A stretch of DNA of 64,000 nucleotides from Spiroplasma endosymbiont of Labia minor (GCF_964019845.1 NZ_OZ026465.1:62001-126000); one strand, 5' to 3'. Positions 23,496 through 35,141 are shown, counted from the stretch's first letter. Translations and numbers: made by a program. Notes: generated by a model from the letters alone, not told the origin.

Positions 23496-23874
23496 ATTTT
23501 CTAATTCCAAATTTATCGTATTCATTATTTGGATCGTATTGTCATAATTCTGCTAAAATTCCTGTAGGTAAATTTTCATTTTGTCCATAATTTTCTGTTC
23601 TGTTTAAATTTTTAAATTGAGAACCTGCCATAAAATATGGAAATCTTTCGTCTGTTGCATGACCTTGATTCCCAGTATTTGCCCAATTTGCATCATTAAT
23701 GCTTGGAACATAACCACTAAACAAATGATTATGATTTTTAACTTCGCCTGTAGTACCACCACTATCGTTACCCGCAACGATAGTATGACCATGTTCAATA
23801 ACAATTTTTTTTCAACCTGCTGACATCTCGCTCAATATTGGCATTCATTTTAATTCGCCAATAATTCAATTCAT
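23494..23874 (-). CDS. orphan phage-tail-collar/tail-fibre-tip-like protein
   Basis: A 126-aa protein rich in Gly, Asn, Trp and His. Its core, WKKIVIEHGHTIVAGN, then SGGTTGEVKNHNHLFSGY, then PYFMAGSQF, follows the 'W-x-x-I ... FLVGAG ... GGE-x-x-HxH ... P-Y' order of the C-terminal tip domain of Firmicutes phage tail fibres (the tail-collar/microcystin-dependent-protein type fold). There is no signal peptide or membrane segment, and no other phage gene is adjacent: rpoC is downstream and a decayed permease lies divergently upstream. It depends on TGA as Trp, so it is adapted to this host. Its role outside a virion is unknown. Confidence 0.6.
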
Positions 23875-23977
23875 AATATCACCTATAAATTTATTGTACA
23901 TTTCATTTTGCAGATTAGTTTTAGATTTTTGAGTATAATAATTTTGATATATTTAGTTAAACTAAAGTGTGAAATAA

Positions 23978-26900
23978 ATGAAATTTAAATATCTTTTTAA
24001 GCAGGCAATTGGAAATGCAATAAAAAATAAAGGTCTTTACATACTAGTTTTTGTTTTTTCGATAATTTGTTCGCTATTGATTAATGCTATTTTAACTTTT
24101 TCATTAAATTCATCAAATTTTATTAGCAAATTTCATCAACCAAATCATCAGATTGGATTGCGACCTGGAGTTAAAATTATGGCAGAAGACCAAGAAAATC
24201 TACCAAGTAATAATAATTTTGTAAAAATTAGTAGAGACAATTTTGATTTAATGAAACAAGATGTGTCTTCTTTGTTTGATTATAATTTAGTTGACATAGA
24301 TGATAATTTTGTAAATGATTGGTCATCTAATTATTTTTTTGTAAACAAATTAAATTTAAATAAAATTAATAATAAACAAAAATTCATAAATGGTATTGAA
24401 ATTTTAAAAAATGACTACAAAAACTATTTTCTTTTTTATTGATTAGATAAACACTATTCCGCAATGTATCAAAATTTAGTTAATCAATTTACTTTTAATT
24501 ATTTTTATTTAGATAAAAATATACTAATGGAAGATGGCAAAACTTCTTTAAGATTATTTTTAAATCCTGTAACAAAAAGAGATTATCTAACTTTAGACAG
24601 GGATTTAGAACAACCACTAATTTTTGAACATGATAAAACATAATATAATGGAAATTTACCAAAATTATGAATTACGCCATCATTTGTTAGAAATTATAAA
24701 ATTTCAATTGGACAACAAATTAATTTATGAATTCAATGACAAAAACGTAATGTAGAATTTCAAATTGTGGGTAATATGACCACTTTGTATTCTTCAAATG
24801 AAGGAATCGGACGATCAAGTATTATTTTTACAAATATGAATGCATTATTAACATTAGATGATGGTTCAACATATAACATTTTTTCATCACCATTTGATTT
24901 ATGTATGTCAAGTAATAAATTAACAAACTCACAAATTTATGAAATATTAATTGCTCATTTAGTCCAATATTTACAATATATCCAGAAAAATTATTTAATA
25001 ATATGGGTAGTTTTATAGATAAGTATAATAATTTAACGTTAATCTGTTCAACTTATAATTTGATTTGTCAAATGATTTGAATTTTGACAGCTATATTATT
25101 TGTAATAATGATGTGATTCATTGTTTTAGAATTAATTAAAATAAATAGGAAGACATTAATTTTTTTAAGATCAAACGGAATATCAAGAGCACAGTTATCT
25201 TTATTATCTGTAATTACTGTTTTAGTGCCCATTTTATTGGTAATTATTCTATCACTAATTTTGGTTGCACCTGTTGGAAATATATTTATGTATGTATTTC
25301 AACAAGTGATGAGTTATCATTTAAATATGTGAGGTAATATTAATTGATGATCTGGTTTAATTTCCTTGGTAATGTTTGTTATTATTGGATTTATCTTTTT
25401 TATCATTAATTTATTTTCTTTGTCACCAAAAAAATTGCAAATTAATTCAATTGAAAGACCAAATAATTTCGAAATCGGTTTAAATAAAATTACAAAAATA
25501 ATATTTAAAAAAACACAACGAATTTAAGGTGAACCCCACTTTTGGGGTTCACCTTAATTTAAAACTGCGATACTTTATATTAATCATAATTTTTTTAAAT
25601 CAATTTCATTGTTTATAATGTCTGCGATAGCATTGACTGTAGTTTTATTTACCACACAATTTAAAATATCTTCAAATACAATTGCCGATAATCCAACAAA
25701 AATAAACGATTACAATTTTCAGTCAACAATAACTACTAATGTTTTGAATAAATCACAACGCTGATATGTTCAAAATGTAGAATATCAAAATATTAGAGAA
25801 AATTCAGAATTTAGTGATTTATTTGATTCGACATATTTTGTAAACGCAGGAACGTTTCCACAATTACAAACTAAACTTACAAACACACTAAGAGAAAATC
25901 TTACCAATTTGAAAAATAAATATATTAGTGGTAATGATATTGCTAATATGGCTATGTTTTATCAAGATTATTTTTTGCAAAATGAATCATTAAATAATAA
26001 TGATAATTTAACTGGAATTGTTTTAACGTATATGAAAAATATTGCAATTAATTATTTAGAATATTTTGATTTAGAGAAATTAAAGAACATTAATATTACT
26101 TTTTATAAAAATTATATTTTACCTGAAAATTCCAATCAAGATGGAATTTCATTTGCAAGTTATACGTCTTATGTAATGTTTGAAAATGGCAATATCTCTA
26201 GATTTCAATTAAATGGTTATGATGATGTTAATCCAACAAAATTAAAATTACCTGAAACAAAATATGAAAATGCATTTTATCTATATAAAGATAAAAATAA
26301 TGAAATTGAAAAAATATTAAATGTAGATGTTTCGTATTTGTGGTGAAAAATAAATCCCAATTTAAGAGTAGGCGCAATTTTAGATTTAGTGAAGTCAGAT
26401 ATTTTTTCTGATGTACCAAGTAATTTTAATTTGAAATTTAGAGTTAATTCTATAAATAAAGAGAATTTGACAATAATTGAAGCTTACACAAATAAAAAAG
26501 CCATATTTGAATTAATTCATGATAATGGATATTTAGATGAAGATATTTACAAAACAATGATTGATTTGAATTTTTTGAATGTAAATAATACACTTCAATT
26601 TGATAATGAAAATGTTAAATATGTGAATAATTTTGCAATAGGATCAAAATATAATGATGGATTCATATTTGAAAATTGAATAAGTCAAAGTGGACAAAAC
26701 GGTAATTTTTCATTTATAAATTTTGCAATGTAAGGAGAAATTGCAAAATCAATGTTATCAACATTTATTGTATTAACAGAAAGAATAAATGTAGTTTTAC
26801 TTATTATTATGACCATTGTATTTTTAATTGCCATAGAATTAGTGTTGTTACAAAATAAAGCAATTATTCATATGTTAAAAACACTGGGCTACAAAATGCA

Positions 26901-27171
26901 TGAAATAGCTTTTCAATTATTGTCTGGATATATTTTTTCAACAATTATGTCATTAATTTTTGCCGGAATAGCGACTTACTTATTATTAGCTCCGCTAACA
27001 ATTTTTTATATTAAAATGTTTGGCTATGCACTGATATTTGTACAATCATGACAATTCTACTTGATTTTATTTGGAGTAGCTATTGGATTTATTGGTTTAA
27101 TTTTTGTCTCTGCACAAATTATGTACAATGAATTAAAACCAAGAAAAATAACGTACATATTGTCAGAATAA
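23978..27171 (+). pseudogene. decayed two-module FtsX-like ABC transporter permease
   Basis: The reading frame starts at ATG 23978 and would encode a membrane protein of about 1060 residues: N-terminal membrane helix (GLYILVFVFSIICSLLI), a long extracytoplasmic domain, a three-helix FtsX block (about 25060-25430), then a second copy of the same layout (helix at about 25600, ectodomain, FtsX block 26750-27150). It is interrupted by TAA at 24641-24643, a frameshift near 24960-25015, stops on both sides of a 34-base palindrome (25525 and 25556 regions), and TAA at 26731-26733. The last stop is followed by AAGGAG, so the terminal block from ATG 26752 might be translated alone. No ATPase partner is nearby. 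Such permeases export lipoproteins or peptides in other bacteria. Confidence 0.85.
25524..25557. repeat. 34-bp palindrome made of two IS-type ends
   Basis: TTAAGGTGAACCCC and its exact inverse GGGGTTCACCTTAA flank a 6-base centre. The arm AAGGTGAACCC equals the end of the IS3-family element at 56401. It lies inside the FtsX-like pseudogene between its two modules, so it may be a minimal remnant of an excised or deleted insertion. It would also form a strong hairpin in RNA. Confidence 0.7.
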
Positions 27172-27248
27172 TTTATTTTTTTATACAAACTATTTGTATT
27201 TAACAATTATTTTTTTGATATTATTATTATTGAAAGTAGGATTTAAAT

Positions 27249-27659
27249 ATGGAAAGAATAAAGTCATTGTTTAAACAAATATTGGCAATCTCATGTATTG
27301 GTTTTATTTTTGGTCTTGGAGCTTTGTCTGCATGTATTGCAATAGCGATAACGGAAGTCAATTTATCTGAAACGACAATTTTAACTGTAACAGCAGCAAT
27401 TGTAGGTGTTATAGCGTTAGTTCTTATTTTAGGTTCTTTATTGGGATTTATTTTTCTAGGTATTAATAAAAAAATTAATGAACCTTCACAAATTCGCGCT
27501 GCGGCGTTATTGGATTATTCAGTAATTCTATTTCGCCAATCATCAAAAATAGGTCAAGCAATTGATGAAGCTGATGTTGAAATAAAAACAATGCAAAAAA
27601 AAGATAAAAAAAATAATTCAAATAGAATTAAAAAATCCTCAGAAAAAGAAAAAAAATAG
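27249..27659 (+). CDS. two-helix membrane protein with basic tail
   Basis: 136 aa, not recognised. Two membrane segments lie at about residues 12-34 (ISCIGFIFGLGALSACIAIAI, shown in part) and 44-70 (TVTAAIVGVIALVLILGSLL), then a cytosolic tail with a helical stretch and a C-terminal 30 residues that are nearly all Lys, Asn and Ser. The ATG follows GTAGGA at a good distance. It has its own short leader after the permease pseudogene and precedes rpiB by about 50 bases. Confidence 0.75.
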   Translation: MERIKSLFKQILAISCIGFIFGLGALSACIAIAITEVNLSETTILTVTAAIVGVIALVLILGSLLGFIFLGINKKINEPSQIRAAALLDYSVILFRQSSKIGQAIDEADVEIKTMQKKDKKNNSNRIKKSSEKEKK

Positions 27660-27710
27660 ACTATTTTTATCTATTTTTTTATTTTGTAAGAAAAGGAGAT
27701 GGTATTTTTT

Positions 27711-28148
27711 ATGAGAATATATGTTGCAAATGATCACACAGCTGTTGAAATGAAAAACAAAATTATTGAGCATTTAAATATATTAGGACATGAAGTTATT
27801 AATTTAGGAACAGATTCTATAAAATCTATTTCATATGCAGAAAAAGGTATAGAACTTGCAAAACGAGTAGTTAATGATAAAGAATCATTTGGGATAGCGA
27901 TTTGTGGAACAGGAATAGGAATATCAATTGCTGCAAATAAGGTTAATGGAGCGAGAGCGGCTTTATCATATGAAGAAACGACAACTAGACTTGCAAGAGA
28001 ACATAATAATGCAAATATTTTAGCATTAGGAGCTAGAATTATTGCTATTGAAAAAGCGCTAAAATTAATAGACATTTTTCTATCAACACCATTTGAAGGT
28101 GGACGACACATTAAAAGAATAGAAAGTTTGGACAATTATAATGGATAA
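27711..28148 (+). CDS. rpiB: ribose-5-phosphate isomerase B
   Basis: A 145-aa enzyme of the RpiB/LacAB family that interconverts ribose-5-P and ribulose-5-[12 protein letters not shown] near the N-terminus carries the catalytic histidine region, and [25 protein letters not shown] holds the active-site Cys of RpiB (GICGTGIG type) rather than the LacA form. I used ATG 27711; ATG 27699 would touch the AAGGAG at 27693-27698. Its stop overlaps the start of glyA by 8 bases, so translation is probably coupled. Confidence 0.93.
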   Translation: MRIYVANDHTAVEMKNKIIEHLNILGHEVINLGTDSIKSISYAEKGIELAKRVVNDKESFGIAICGTGIGISIAANKVNGARAALSYEETTTRLAREHNNANILALGARIIAIEKALKLIDIFLSTPFEGGRHIKRIESLDNYNG

Positions 28149-29373
28149 AAGATTATCAGAAATTTTAAATTTAGAATTAAAAAGACAACAAGAAAATATT
28201 GAATTAATAGCTTCGGAAAATTTCGTTTCCAAAGCAGTTATGGATGCAATGGGATCTGTTGCAACAAATAAATATGCAGAAGGATATCCAAATAAAAGAT
28301 ATTATGGTGGATGCGAATATATAGATCAAATGGAACAATTAGCAATAGACACAGTTAAGAAATTATTTAATGTAGAATATGCAAATGTCCAACCTCATTC
28401 AGGTTCACAAGCAAACGCAGCGGTTTATTTCGCCTTAGCAGAACATAACGATAAAGTGGTTGCAATGTCATTGGATGCTGGTGGTCATTTAACACATGGA
28501 TCTGTGGTTAATTTTTCAGGTAAATCTTATCATTTTTATCATTATGGAGTTGATAAAGAAACCGAAATGATAGATTATGACGCAGTTGAAAAATTAGTTA
28601 TGGATGTTAAACCTAAAATTCTTATTGCAGGTGCATCTGCTTATTCAAGAATTATTGATTTTAAAAGATTTAGAGAAATAGCAGATAAAGTAAACGCTTA
28701 TTTATTTGTTGATATGGCGCATATTGCCGGATTGGTTATTTCTGGTGACCATCCAAATCCATGTGAATACGCACACGTTGTAACATCAACAACACATAAA
28801 ACTTTACGTGGTGCACGTGGTGGAATCATTTTAACAAATGATTTTGAATTAAATAAAAAATTTAATTCGGCTATCTTTCCAGGTACTCAAGGTGGTCCAT
28901 TAGAAAATATGATTGCTGGAAAAGCGCAATGTTTTTTAGAGGCATCAACAAAAGAATTTAAAACATATGGAAATAATGTTGTTATAAATGCAAAAACTTT
29001 TGCAAAAACTTTGTCTAATGGTGGATGTCGTATTATAACTGGTGGTACAGATAATCATTTAATTAATATAGATGTCAAAACTAATTTTAATATCACTGGT
29101 AAAGAGGCTGATGCTATTTTGCATAAAATAAACATAACAACAAATAAAAATATGATACCTTTTGATACTGAAAAACCAATTTATACATCTGGATTGAGAG
29201 TTGGTACCCCGGCAATGACAACTAGAGGTTTTGTTCAAGAAGATTTTGAAAAAACAGCTGAAATTATGTGCTCTGCTTTTAAAGATCCATCAGAGCAAAA
29301 TCTTGTAAAATTAAAACAAGAAGTATTAGAATTAGTTAAAAAATATCCAATGTATGAAGATATTAAATATTAG
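28141..29373 (+). CDS. glyA: serine hydroxymethyltransferase
   Basis: A 410-aa PLP enzyme that makes glycine and methylene-THF from serine. Motifs: [11 protein letters not shown] at the N-terminus, [11 protein letters not shown], and the PLP lysine in [15 protein letters not shown] (about residue 223). It supplies FolD (10157) with substrate. It overlaps rpiB by 8 bases and is followed by upp after 18 bases with RBS AAGGAAAG, so rpiB-glyA-upp form an operon. Confidence 0.97.
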   Translation: MDKRLSEILNLELKRQQENIELIASENFVSKAVMDAMGSVATNKYAEGYPNKRYYGGCEYIDQMEQLAIDTVKKLFNVEYANVQPHSGSQANAAVYFALAEHNDKVVAMSLDAGGHLTHGSVVNFSGKSYHFYHYGVDKETEMIDYDAVEKLVMDVKPKILIAGASAYSRIIDFKRFREIADKVNAYLFVDMAHIAGLVISGDHPNPCEYAHVVTSTTHKTLRGARGGIILTNDFELNKKFNSAIFPGTQGGPLENMIAGKAQCFLEASTKEFKTYGNNVVINAKTFAKTLSNGGCRIITGGTDNHLINIDVKTNFNITGKEADAILHKINITTNKNMIPFDTEKPIYTSGLRVGTPAMTTRGFVQEDFEKTAEIMCSAFKDPSEQNLVKLKQEVLELVKKYPMYEDIKY

Positions 29374-29391
29374 TGATAAGGAAAGAAAATT

Positions 29392-30015
29392 ATGCCTTTT
29401 TATGAAATAAAACACCCATTAATTTTGGATAAACTTACAAGAATGAGAAGAAAAGAAACTACATCAAAAGATTTTAGAGAAAATTTAAATGAAATAGGTA
29501 TGTTAATGACATATGAAGCTTTAAAAGATTTACCAGTAATAGATGTAGAAATTGAAACTCCAGTAAAAAAAACTATAGGTAAAACAGTAGATTTACCAGT
29601 TGTATTAATACCAATTATTCGTGCTGGATTGGGAATGACTAGAGGAATTCAATCATTAATACCAACAGCAAGAATAGCTCATATTGGATTATATAGAGAT
29701 GAAGAGAGCTTGAAGCCTGTGCAATATTTTGCAAAAAAAACATCAGATATAGATAAATCATATGTAATTGTTGTTGATCCTATGTTAGCTACTGGCGGTT
29801 CTGCAATAAAAGCTATAGACATCGCAAAAAGTTGGGGCGCTAAAAATATTAGATTTATTTGTTTGGTTGCAGTTCCCGAAGGTGTATATGCATTGCAAAA
29901 AGCACATCCCGATGTAGATATTTATGCGGCATCTTTAGATGAAAAATTAGATGAACATGGATATATTGTGCCAGGTTTAGGAGATGCCGGAGATAGAATT
30001 TTCGGAACGAAGTAA
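29392..30015 (+). CDS. upp: uracil phosphoribosyltransferase
   Basis: A 207-aa salvage enzyme that makes UMP from uracil and PRPP. The PRPP-binding loop [13 protein letters not shown] (about residues 124-136) and the C-terminal uracil-binding block [13 protein letters not shown] are intact, and the N-terminal [15 protein letters not shown] motif is typical. It is the last gene of the rpiB-glyA-upp unit. Confidence 0.97.
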   Translation: MPFYEIKHPLILDKLTRMRRKETTSKDFRENLNEIGMLMTYEALKDLPVIDVEIETPVKKTIGKTVDLPVVLIPIIRAGLGMTRGIQSLIPTARIAHIGLYRDEESLKPVQYFAKKTSDIDKSYVIVVDPMLATGGSAIKAIDIAKSWGAKNIRFICLVAVPEGVYALQKAHPDVDIYAASLDEKLDEHGYIVPGLGDAGDRIFGTK

Positions 30016-30093
30016 TTTATTTTAGACATATAAAGTTTTATATTTGTTTTTATTTTGCACTGTTATAATAAATTTTGAAAGTGCGGTGTACTC

Positions 30094-30939
30094 ATGGAAA
30101 ATAAATTAGTCTTAAATTTAGATAAATTAAATTTCAAGGAAAAAGATTTTATTGATTTTTTTAAAAATCAATCACCAGAAAAGCAGATAGGTAAAATAAA
30201 AGATATAGCTTCAACTTTTGGAGTAGGAATAAGTTTTATTTATACACTTTTAAAAAAAATTAACGTAGAATCATTTAAAGAATTTATATATTTAGTCAAT
30301 CAGCAACCGGTTTTATTGAAGGATGGAATTAATAGCATTATTAATTCCAATGAGCAAGATAAAATTGGTTTTTTATTTAAAATTTTTTTTGAAAGTTGTT
30401 TTACAAATTCAAAATTATTAAAAGAACAAGAAGAAAAAATAAAAAAATTAATTGTCGATATGTCAAAATATCCTATTATAAATGGAGTAGGATTTGGTCA
30501 TTCGTATATTGCATTAGAAGATTTCTATGCGTTTTATAAAAATGTAAATAATAAATTCAAAATATTCAATAATTTAAATTTTAGTATTAATGATGGGATT
30601 CGTAAACTTTTTATTATTTATTCATTGCGATCTAAAAATACAAGATTATCAAATGTTATAAAAAAAATCAAAAAAGATTCACAAGCAAAAATTGTTTTAT
30701 TCACTTCCAACAACGATACTTATGTGGCAAATGCAGTAGATGATGTAATAATGGTGAATAATATAATGAGAGAGCAAGATGCAGAATTAAAAAATAATTT
30801 ATTTTCCCCATTAATTGTATGAGGATTTGTAAATAGTATTTTTAAAACTTTTATTTTTAATTATGAAAAAGAAAAATTAATGAAAGTTTCTGCTTTTAAG
30901 ATGGAAAATGAATCTTGAGAGAGAAATTCTTATTTTTAA
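30094..30939 (+). CDS. RpiR/MurR-family transcriptional regulator
   Basis: A 281-aa cytosolic protein. Residues about 25-60 (SPEKQIGKIKDIASTFGVGISFIYTLLKKIN) form an RpiR-type HTH in which 'IKDIASTFGVGISFIYTLLKKI' replaces the usual 'IAxxAxVSxATVxRFxKKL'. A weak SIS sugar-phosphate domain follows (IINGVGFGHSYIALEDF; IVLFTSNNDTYVANAVDDVIMV). It opens the sugar island and is intact, so it probably controls the mannosidase/PTS genes downstream in response to a phosphosugar. The upstream region has TATAAT (about 30063-30068). Confidence 0.8.
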
Positions 30940-30940
30940 A

Positions 30941-30967
30941 AATGCGGAATTATATTCCGCATTTTTA
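30941..30967 (+). terminator. terminator of the RpiR-type gene
   Basis: AATGCGGAA (30941-30949) pairs with TTCCGCATT (30955-30963), then T tract. Confidence 0.9.
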
Positions 30968-31021
30968 TATGTAAATTATTTTTATATTTATTAAATATAA
31001 TTATTGAGTGGAGAATATTTT

Positions 31022-33669
31022 ATGAACTGAAAAATTTTTGCTGTTTTGCATACATATTGAGATAAAGAATGGTATTTTACAAAAGAGGAAAGTGATATAA
31101 ATTTAAAAACAAATATTAATGAAATTATAAAAGTTTTAGCACAATCAAAAGAGTATAAAAGTTTCAATTTTGATGGTCAAACTTCTTTTATAGATGATTA
31201 TTCTGTTTTTTATCCTGAAAATAAAAATGAAATTTATAAATTAATTAAAGAAAAAAAATTAATTGTTGGACCGTGATACATCCAACCTGATTTGTTTAAT
31301 ACAACTTCAGAATCTGTTGTCAGAAATTTATTGATTGGAATAAATAATATTAGGAAAGATAATTTGAATACTCAAAGTGTGACCTATGTTCCAGACAGTT
31401 TTGGCCATAACAATCAGATGCCACAAATTTATAAAAGTTTTAATTTGGATAGTTTCATTTTTTGAAGAGGAATGTCTAAAAAACAAATAGATGAATATGG
31501 TTCTCTCTTTAAATGAAAAGGAATTGATGGAACAGAAATCACTTCTTACAATTTTCTTTTAGGCTATTGACCATTGGGCACATTCTTTCCATACAAAATT
31601 AATGAAGAAAATAATTTAGATACTCTTGCAAAAAAATTTATTGATGAAACAGTGGATATAATTGAGAAATTAAAATCAAATATGAAACAAAAAGGGGTGT
31701 TATTGTTGCCAATAGGTGGCGATCAGGCACCAATAAATAAATTTACCCCTCAATTTATTGATAAATTAAAAGAATATTCCAATGATGAATGAATAATTTC
31801 CAATTATGAAGATTTTTTTAAGTATGTTGATGCAAAAAATTTAATTTTAAATTCAGTGAATGGTGAATTTAAATATCCATATATGTCAAGAATACATAAA
31901 ACAATCGGATCTAATAGATATGATATTAAGAAATTATTAAAAACTGTGGAATACAAATTGTATCAACAATTGGAACCTTTATCTATATTGTGATCTATCA
32001 GTGGTGGAGAATATCCGTTTGAAGTAATTCAAAATATCTTAAAAAAATTATTATTATCGTTATCGCATGATTCAGCTGGAGGATGCAATAGTGATGATAC
32101 AAATGAAAATATTAAAAACAGATTGTTAAGATCATTAAATTTAATTGAATCACAAACAACAGAAATATTGAAACAGTTTTCTTATAATATGAATTTGAAA
32201 GATGAAGAATTTATAATTTTAAATACAAACGTTAATGGAATAAAAAATGAACATCACATAAAAATATTTTCAACTCTGGAAAATTTTATTATAAAAAATA
32301 ATGATACTAATGTTGAATATGATTTGTTGATGCGTAAAATACAAAACGATGGCTTTATTGTAAAACCAACAGATGCAGGTGAATCTTTTTTAGAAGCAGC
32401 TAGATTTTATGAATATGATTTAATAGTTTATGATGGCATTAACCCATTTGAAATTAGAAAATATAGTTTGCAAAAATCGAAAAACGTTAATTCTTTGACA
32501 ATCAATTTTAATAATTGAATAGAAAATAAATATTGCAAGATAAAATTTTATTCAGATATGAATAAAATTGAAATAATTGATAAAATTAACGAAAATAAAA
32601 TTAATGATCTATTTGGTTTGTCTGCAACATGAGATGCAGGTGATTATTATGATTACTCACCACCATCTAATAATATTCAAATTATAAGTACACATTTATA
32701 TTCGAAATTTGAAGTTATAAATTATGGAATTAGAAAAACTCTAAAAATAAAATCAAAATTTAGTATTCCGAAAAAAATAAATTCAAAAATAATAATAGAA
32801 CAAATTATTACAAGAGAAATTAGTTTAGATGAAAACAATTATATTGATTTAAAAATTTCTTTGATAAATAAATCGCAAAATATTAAATGAATCTTAAATA
32901 ATTATTTAAACAATAGTATTGAAAGTGTTATTTCAAATATTGACTATGCAACAATAGAAAGGCCTGCATTTTTAAAAGAGAGCTTAACTTGAAAATCAGA
33001 AAATTGAGTTGAGAAACCTATTGGTATTGAAACAAACGAATCTTTTATTGCTGTAAGAAATGAAAATATAATTCCTGTTACTTTTTTAACTTTTGGAAAT
33101 AATGAATATCAAGCAGATCAAAATAATTTAAAAATTACATTATTTAGATCAGTAGATGCATTGGGAAAGCATAATTTATTATGGAGACCAAATAGAGCCA
33201 GCGGAACTTCAGAACATATTATAAATACTCACGATTCAAAATTATTAAACCAAAATTTAAAATTTAATTTCAGATTTCTTGTTGGTGAAAATATTAATTT
33301 ATGAAAACAAGCAAAGCAATTTACAACACCACATGTTTTTTATCAAATTCAAACTTTAAATAATTTATATAAAAAATGGATAGATTTTTATTACTAGTAA
33401 ATAAAAATATAAAAATAAAAAAATTAAATTTAGAATTAAATTCTGATTTAATTATAGTTGTTTCAACAAAAATAGCCGAAGATAAAACTGGAATAATTAT
33501 TAGAGGTTTTAATAGTGGTTTAGTAAAAATAAAATTGAATTTAAAAGTAAATAATTTTGATAAAACATTTGATAGTTTAAATATGTTAGAGGAAACATTA
33601 ATTTCCAATTTAAATAGTTTGGAATTGAAACCACATGAAATATTTACGATAAAAATTAAAGGAGAATAA
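31022..33669 (+). pseudogene. GH38 alpha-mannosidase, frameshifted and lacking a zinc ligand (copy 1)
   Basis: From ATG 31022 (RBS GTGGAG) the frame runs 791 codons to TAG 33395-33397. The remaining C-terminal 97 residues, with the typical ending ELKPHEIFTIKI, are in another frame (33376-33669); an indel at the A6 run near 33371-33376 splits them. GH38 enzymes hydrolyse alpha-mannosides. The nucleophile block VPDSFGHNNQMPQI and the distal SHDSAGGCNSDD are present, but the first zinc motif reads HTYWDKEW where the family (and copy 2) has HxHWDKEW, so the ligand His next to the Asp is Tyr. It therefore looks inactive twice over. Cytosolic, no signal peptide. Confidence 0.88.
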
Positions 33670-33670
33670 A

Positions 33671-34492
33671 GTGAATTTGGTTTTTGATATAGGCGGAATG
33701 TCACCAAGATAGCTATTTTTGAAAATGAAAAAATTGTTGATAAATGAAATATACAGTATAGATCTATAAATGTTTCCAATTTAATAAAAGTATTAAATAA
33801 AGAAATTGAAAAAATAAAAATGACAAACATTATTGATAATATTTGTATATCGTCTCCTGGAACTGTAAATACAAACACAGGAGAAATAACATCTCTGTCT
33901 GCAATAAAAAATTTAAATAGAATAAATTTGAAATTATATTTTGAAAATAATTTTCAATTTCCACTTTTATAGAAAATGATGCAAATTGCGCAGCTATTGC
34001 TGAGTTGATTTCGGGAAATGCTAAATTTTGTAGCAACGGTTTTTTATTTATTATGGGCACTGGAATTGGCGGTGCTGTTATTATCAATAATAAATTATAT
34101 AAGGGTATTAATTTTGCGCCTGGTGATTTTGGTTATTCAATAAATAACATAGAAAAATATCAGTTGAAAATTTCTCGACAATTGTTGGAATGTATTCGTT
34201 TGAACAAGAATATTTTAATCTAAATAAAATTTATAAAACTGCAAAACAAATTTACAAGGAATATAATTCAAATGATGATGCACAAAAATTAATTAATAAT
34301 CAAATAAATAATTTAGCGAAGTATATATTTAATTTTTCTTTAGTTATTAATCCTGATGTTATTTTAATTGGCGGTGCCATTTCAAAAATAATGAATTTAT
34401 TAAAATGCTAAATAAGAAAATTGAAAGTTTTTCAATGTAAATATTTTAATGACGCAAATTTAATTGGTGCAAATTATTTAGTAAAAAAATAA
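33671..34492 (+). pseudogene. ROK-family sugar kinase, multiply frameshifted
   Basis: Fragments in three frames line up as one ROK kinase of about 275 residues: GTG start with NLVFDIGG (ATP loop) then a 1-base loss and TKIAIFENEKIVDKW; SSPGTVNTNTGEI; a further slip at 33969 before ENDANCAAIAEL; FIMGTGIGGAVIINN; another slip near 34190-34220; VINPDVILIGGAIS; and a last slip before DANLIGANYLVKK at the C-terminus. TAG at 33710-33712 is the first stop. ROK kinases phosphorylate hexoses such as mannose or glucose, which suits hydrolysis products of the GH38 next door. The zinc-cysteine motif of the family is not seen. The gene is clearly dead. Confidence 0.9.
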
Positions 34493-34495
34493 TAC

Positions 34496-34519
34496 AATGG
34501 AATGAAATTCCATTTTTTT
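34496..34519 (+). terminator. terminator after the ROK pseudogene
   Basis: AATGGAAT (34496-34503) pairs with ATTCCATT, then T7. Confidence 0.85.
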
Positions 34520-34560
34520 CTTTTTACATAGTATTGAATTTATAATATATATAATGAAAT

Positions 34561-34574
34561 TGGTAGAGATACCA
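34561..34574. promoter_or_regulatory. candidate operator at the PTS operon promoter
   Basis: TGGTA-GAGA-TACCA is an inverted repeat of 5-base arms just downstream of TTTACA and TATATA/TATAAT boxes (about 34525-34553), where a repressor would block initiation. The RpiR-type regulator at 30094 is the natural candidate; this is inference from position only. Confidence 0.4.
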
Positions 34575-34597
34575 TAGAAAAGAAAGGTGCTGTATTT

Positions 34598-34927
34598 ATG
34601 AGATCATTGAATATTTTATTATCATGTAGTTATGGATTTTCAACGTCAATTTTAGTTTCACAAGTGGAAGATTATTTTAAAGAAAAAAAATATCCATTCA
34701 CAGTAGAAGCGTTGCCTGAAACATCTGCTTTAAGTGGACTAGATAAATTTGATGTAATTCTTATCGGACCGCAAGTTAGATATTTAATGTCAAAATTTCA
34801 AAAAATAGTTGGATCATTAAAGCCAGTATGTGTCATGGATAGTTGTGCATATGGAATGCAAAAAGTAGATTTAATTATTGAGAGTATGCTAAAAAATATG
34901 GAAGCTGATAATTTTTATGAAAGATAA
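34598..34927 (+). CDS. PTS lactose/cellobiose-family EIIB
   Basis: A 109-aa cytosolic phosphocarrier. The phosphorylated cysteine lies in LLSCSYGFSTSIL (residues 7-19), matching the 'CSxGxSTS' loop of cellobiose-type EIIB, and IGPQVRYLMSKF follows as in the family. It takes phosphate from EIIA (38167) and gives it to the sugar in EIIC (35948). Intact. RBS GAAAGG. The next small gene overlaps its end by 11 bases. Confidence 0.9.
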   Translation: MRSLNILLSCSYGFSTSILVSQVEDYFKEKKYPFTVEALPETSALSGLDKFDVILIGPQVRYLMSKFQKIVGSLKPVCVMDSCAYGMQKVDLIIESMLKNMEADNFYER

Positions 34928-35135
34928 TAGTAAGCCTATATATTCGATTATGGAAAGCACATTATTTATGGGTGGTTTTAAAGTAAAAATGAATGGTAAT
35001 ACCTGTGGCCAATTTCCTACAAAGGATGGTGCAGTTAATTATTTAAAAGTATTCTTAAAAAAAGGTAAAGACAATTATAAAGAAATAGAATACACTGACA
35101 AAAATGGTAATAAAGAAATTATTACTTTGTTTTAA
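34917..35135 (+). CDS. small hypothetical protein in the PTS operon
   Basis: 72 aa, start overlapping the EIIB gene. It is soluble, basic, and contains a GGFKVKMNGNTCGQF segment followed by a predicted helix and a strand-rich end (KEIEYTDKNGNKEIITLF). No family recognised. The tight overlap suggests translational coupling and an accessory role in this transport system. Confidence 0.65.
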   Translation: MKDNSKPIYSIMESTLFMGGFKVKMNGNTCGQFPTKDGAVNYLKVFLKKGKDNYKEIEYTDKNGNKEIITLF

Positions 35136-35141
35136 TGATTA

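Noticed and set aside
27699-27710. Earlier rpiB start at ATG 27699
   Set aside because: It directly touches AAGGAG, leaving no spacing.
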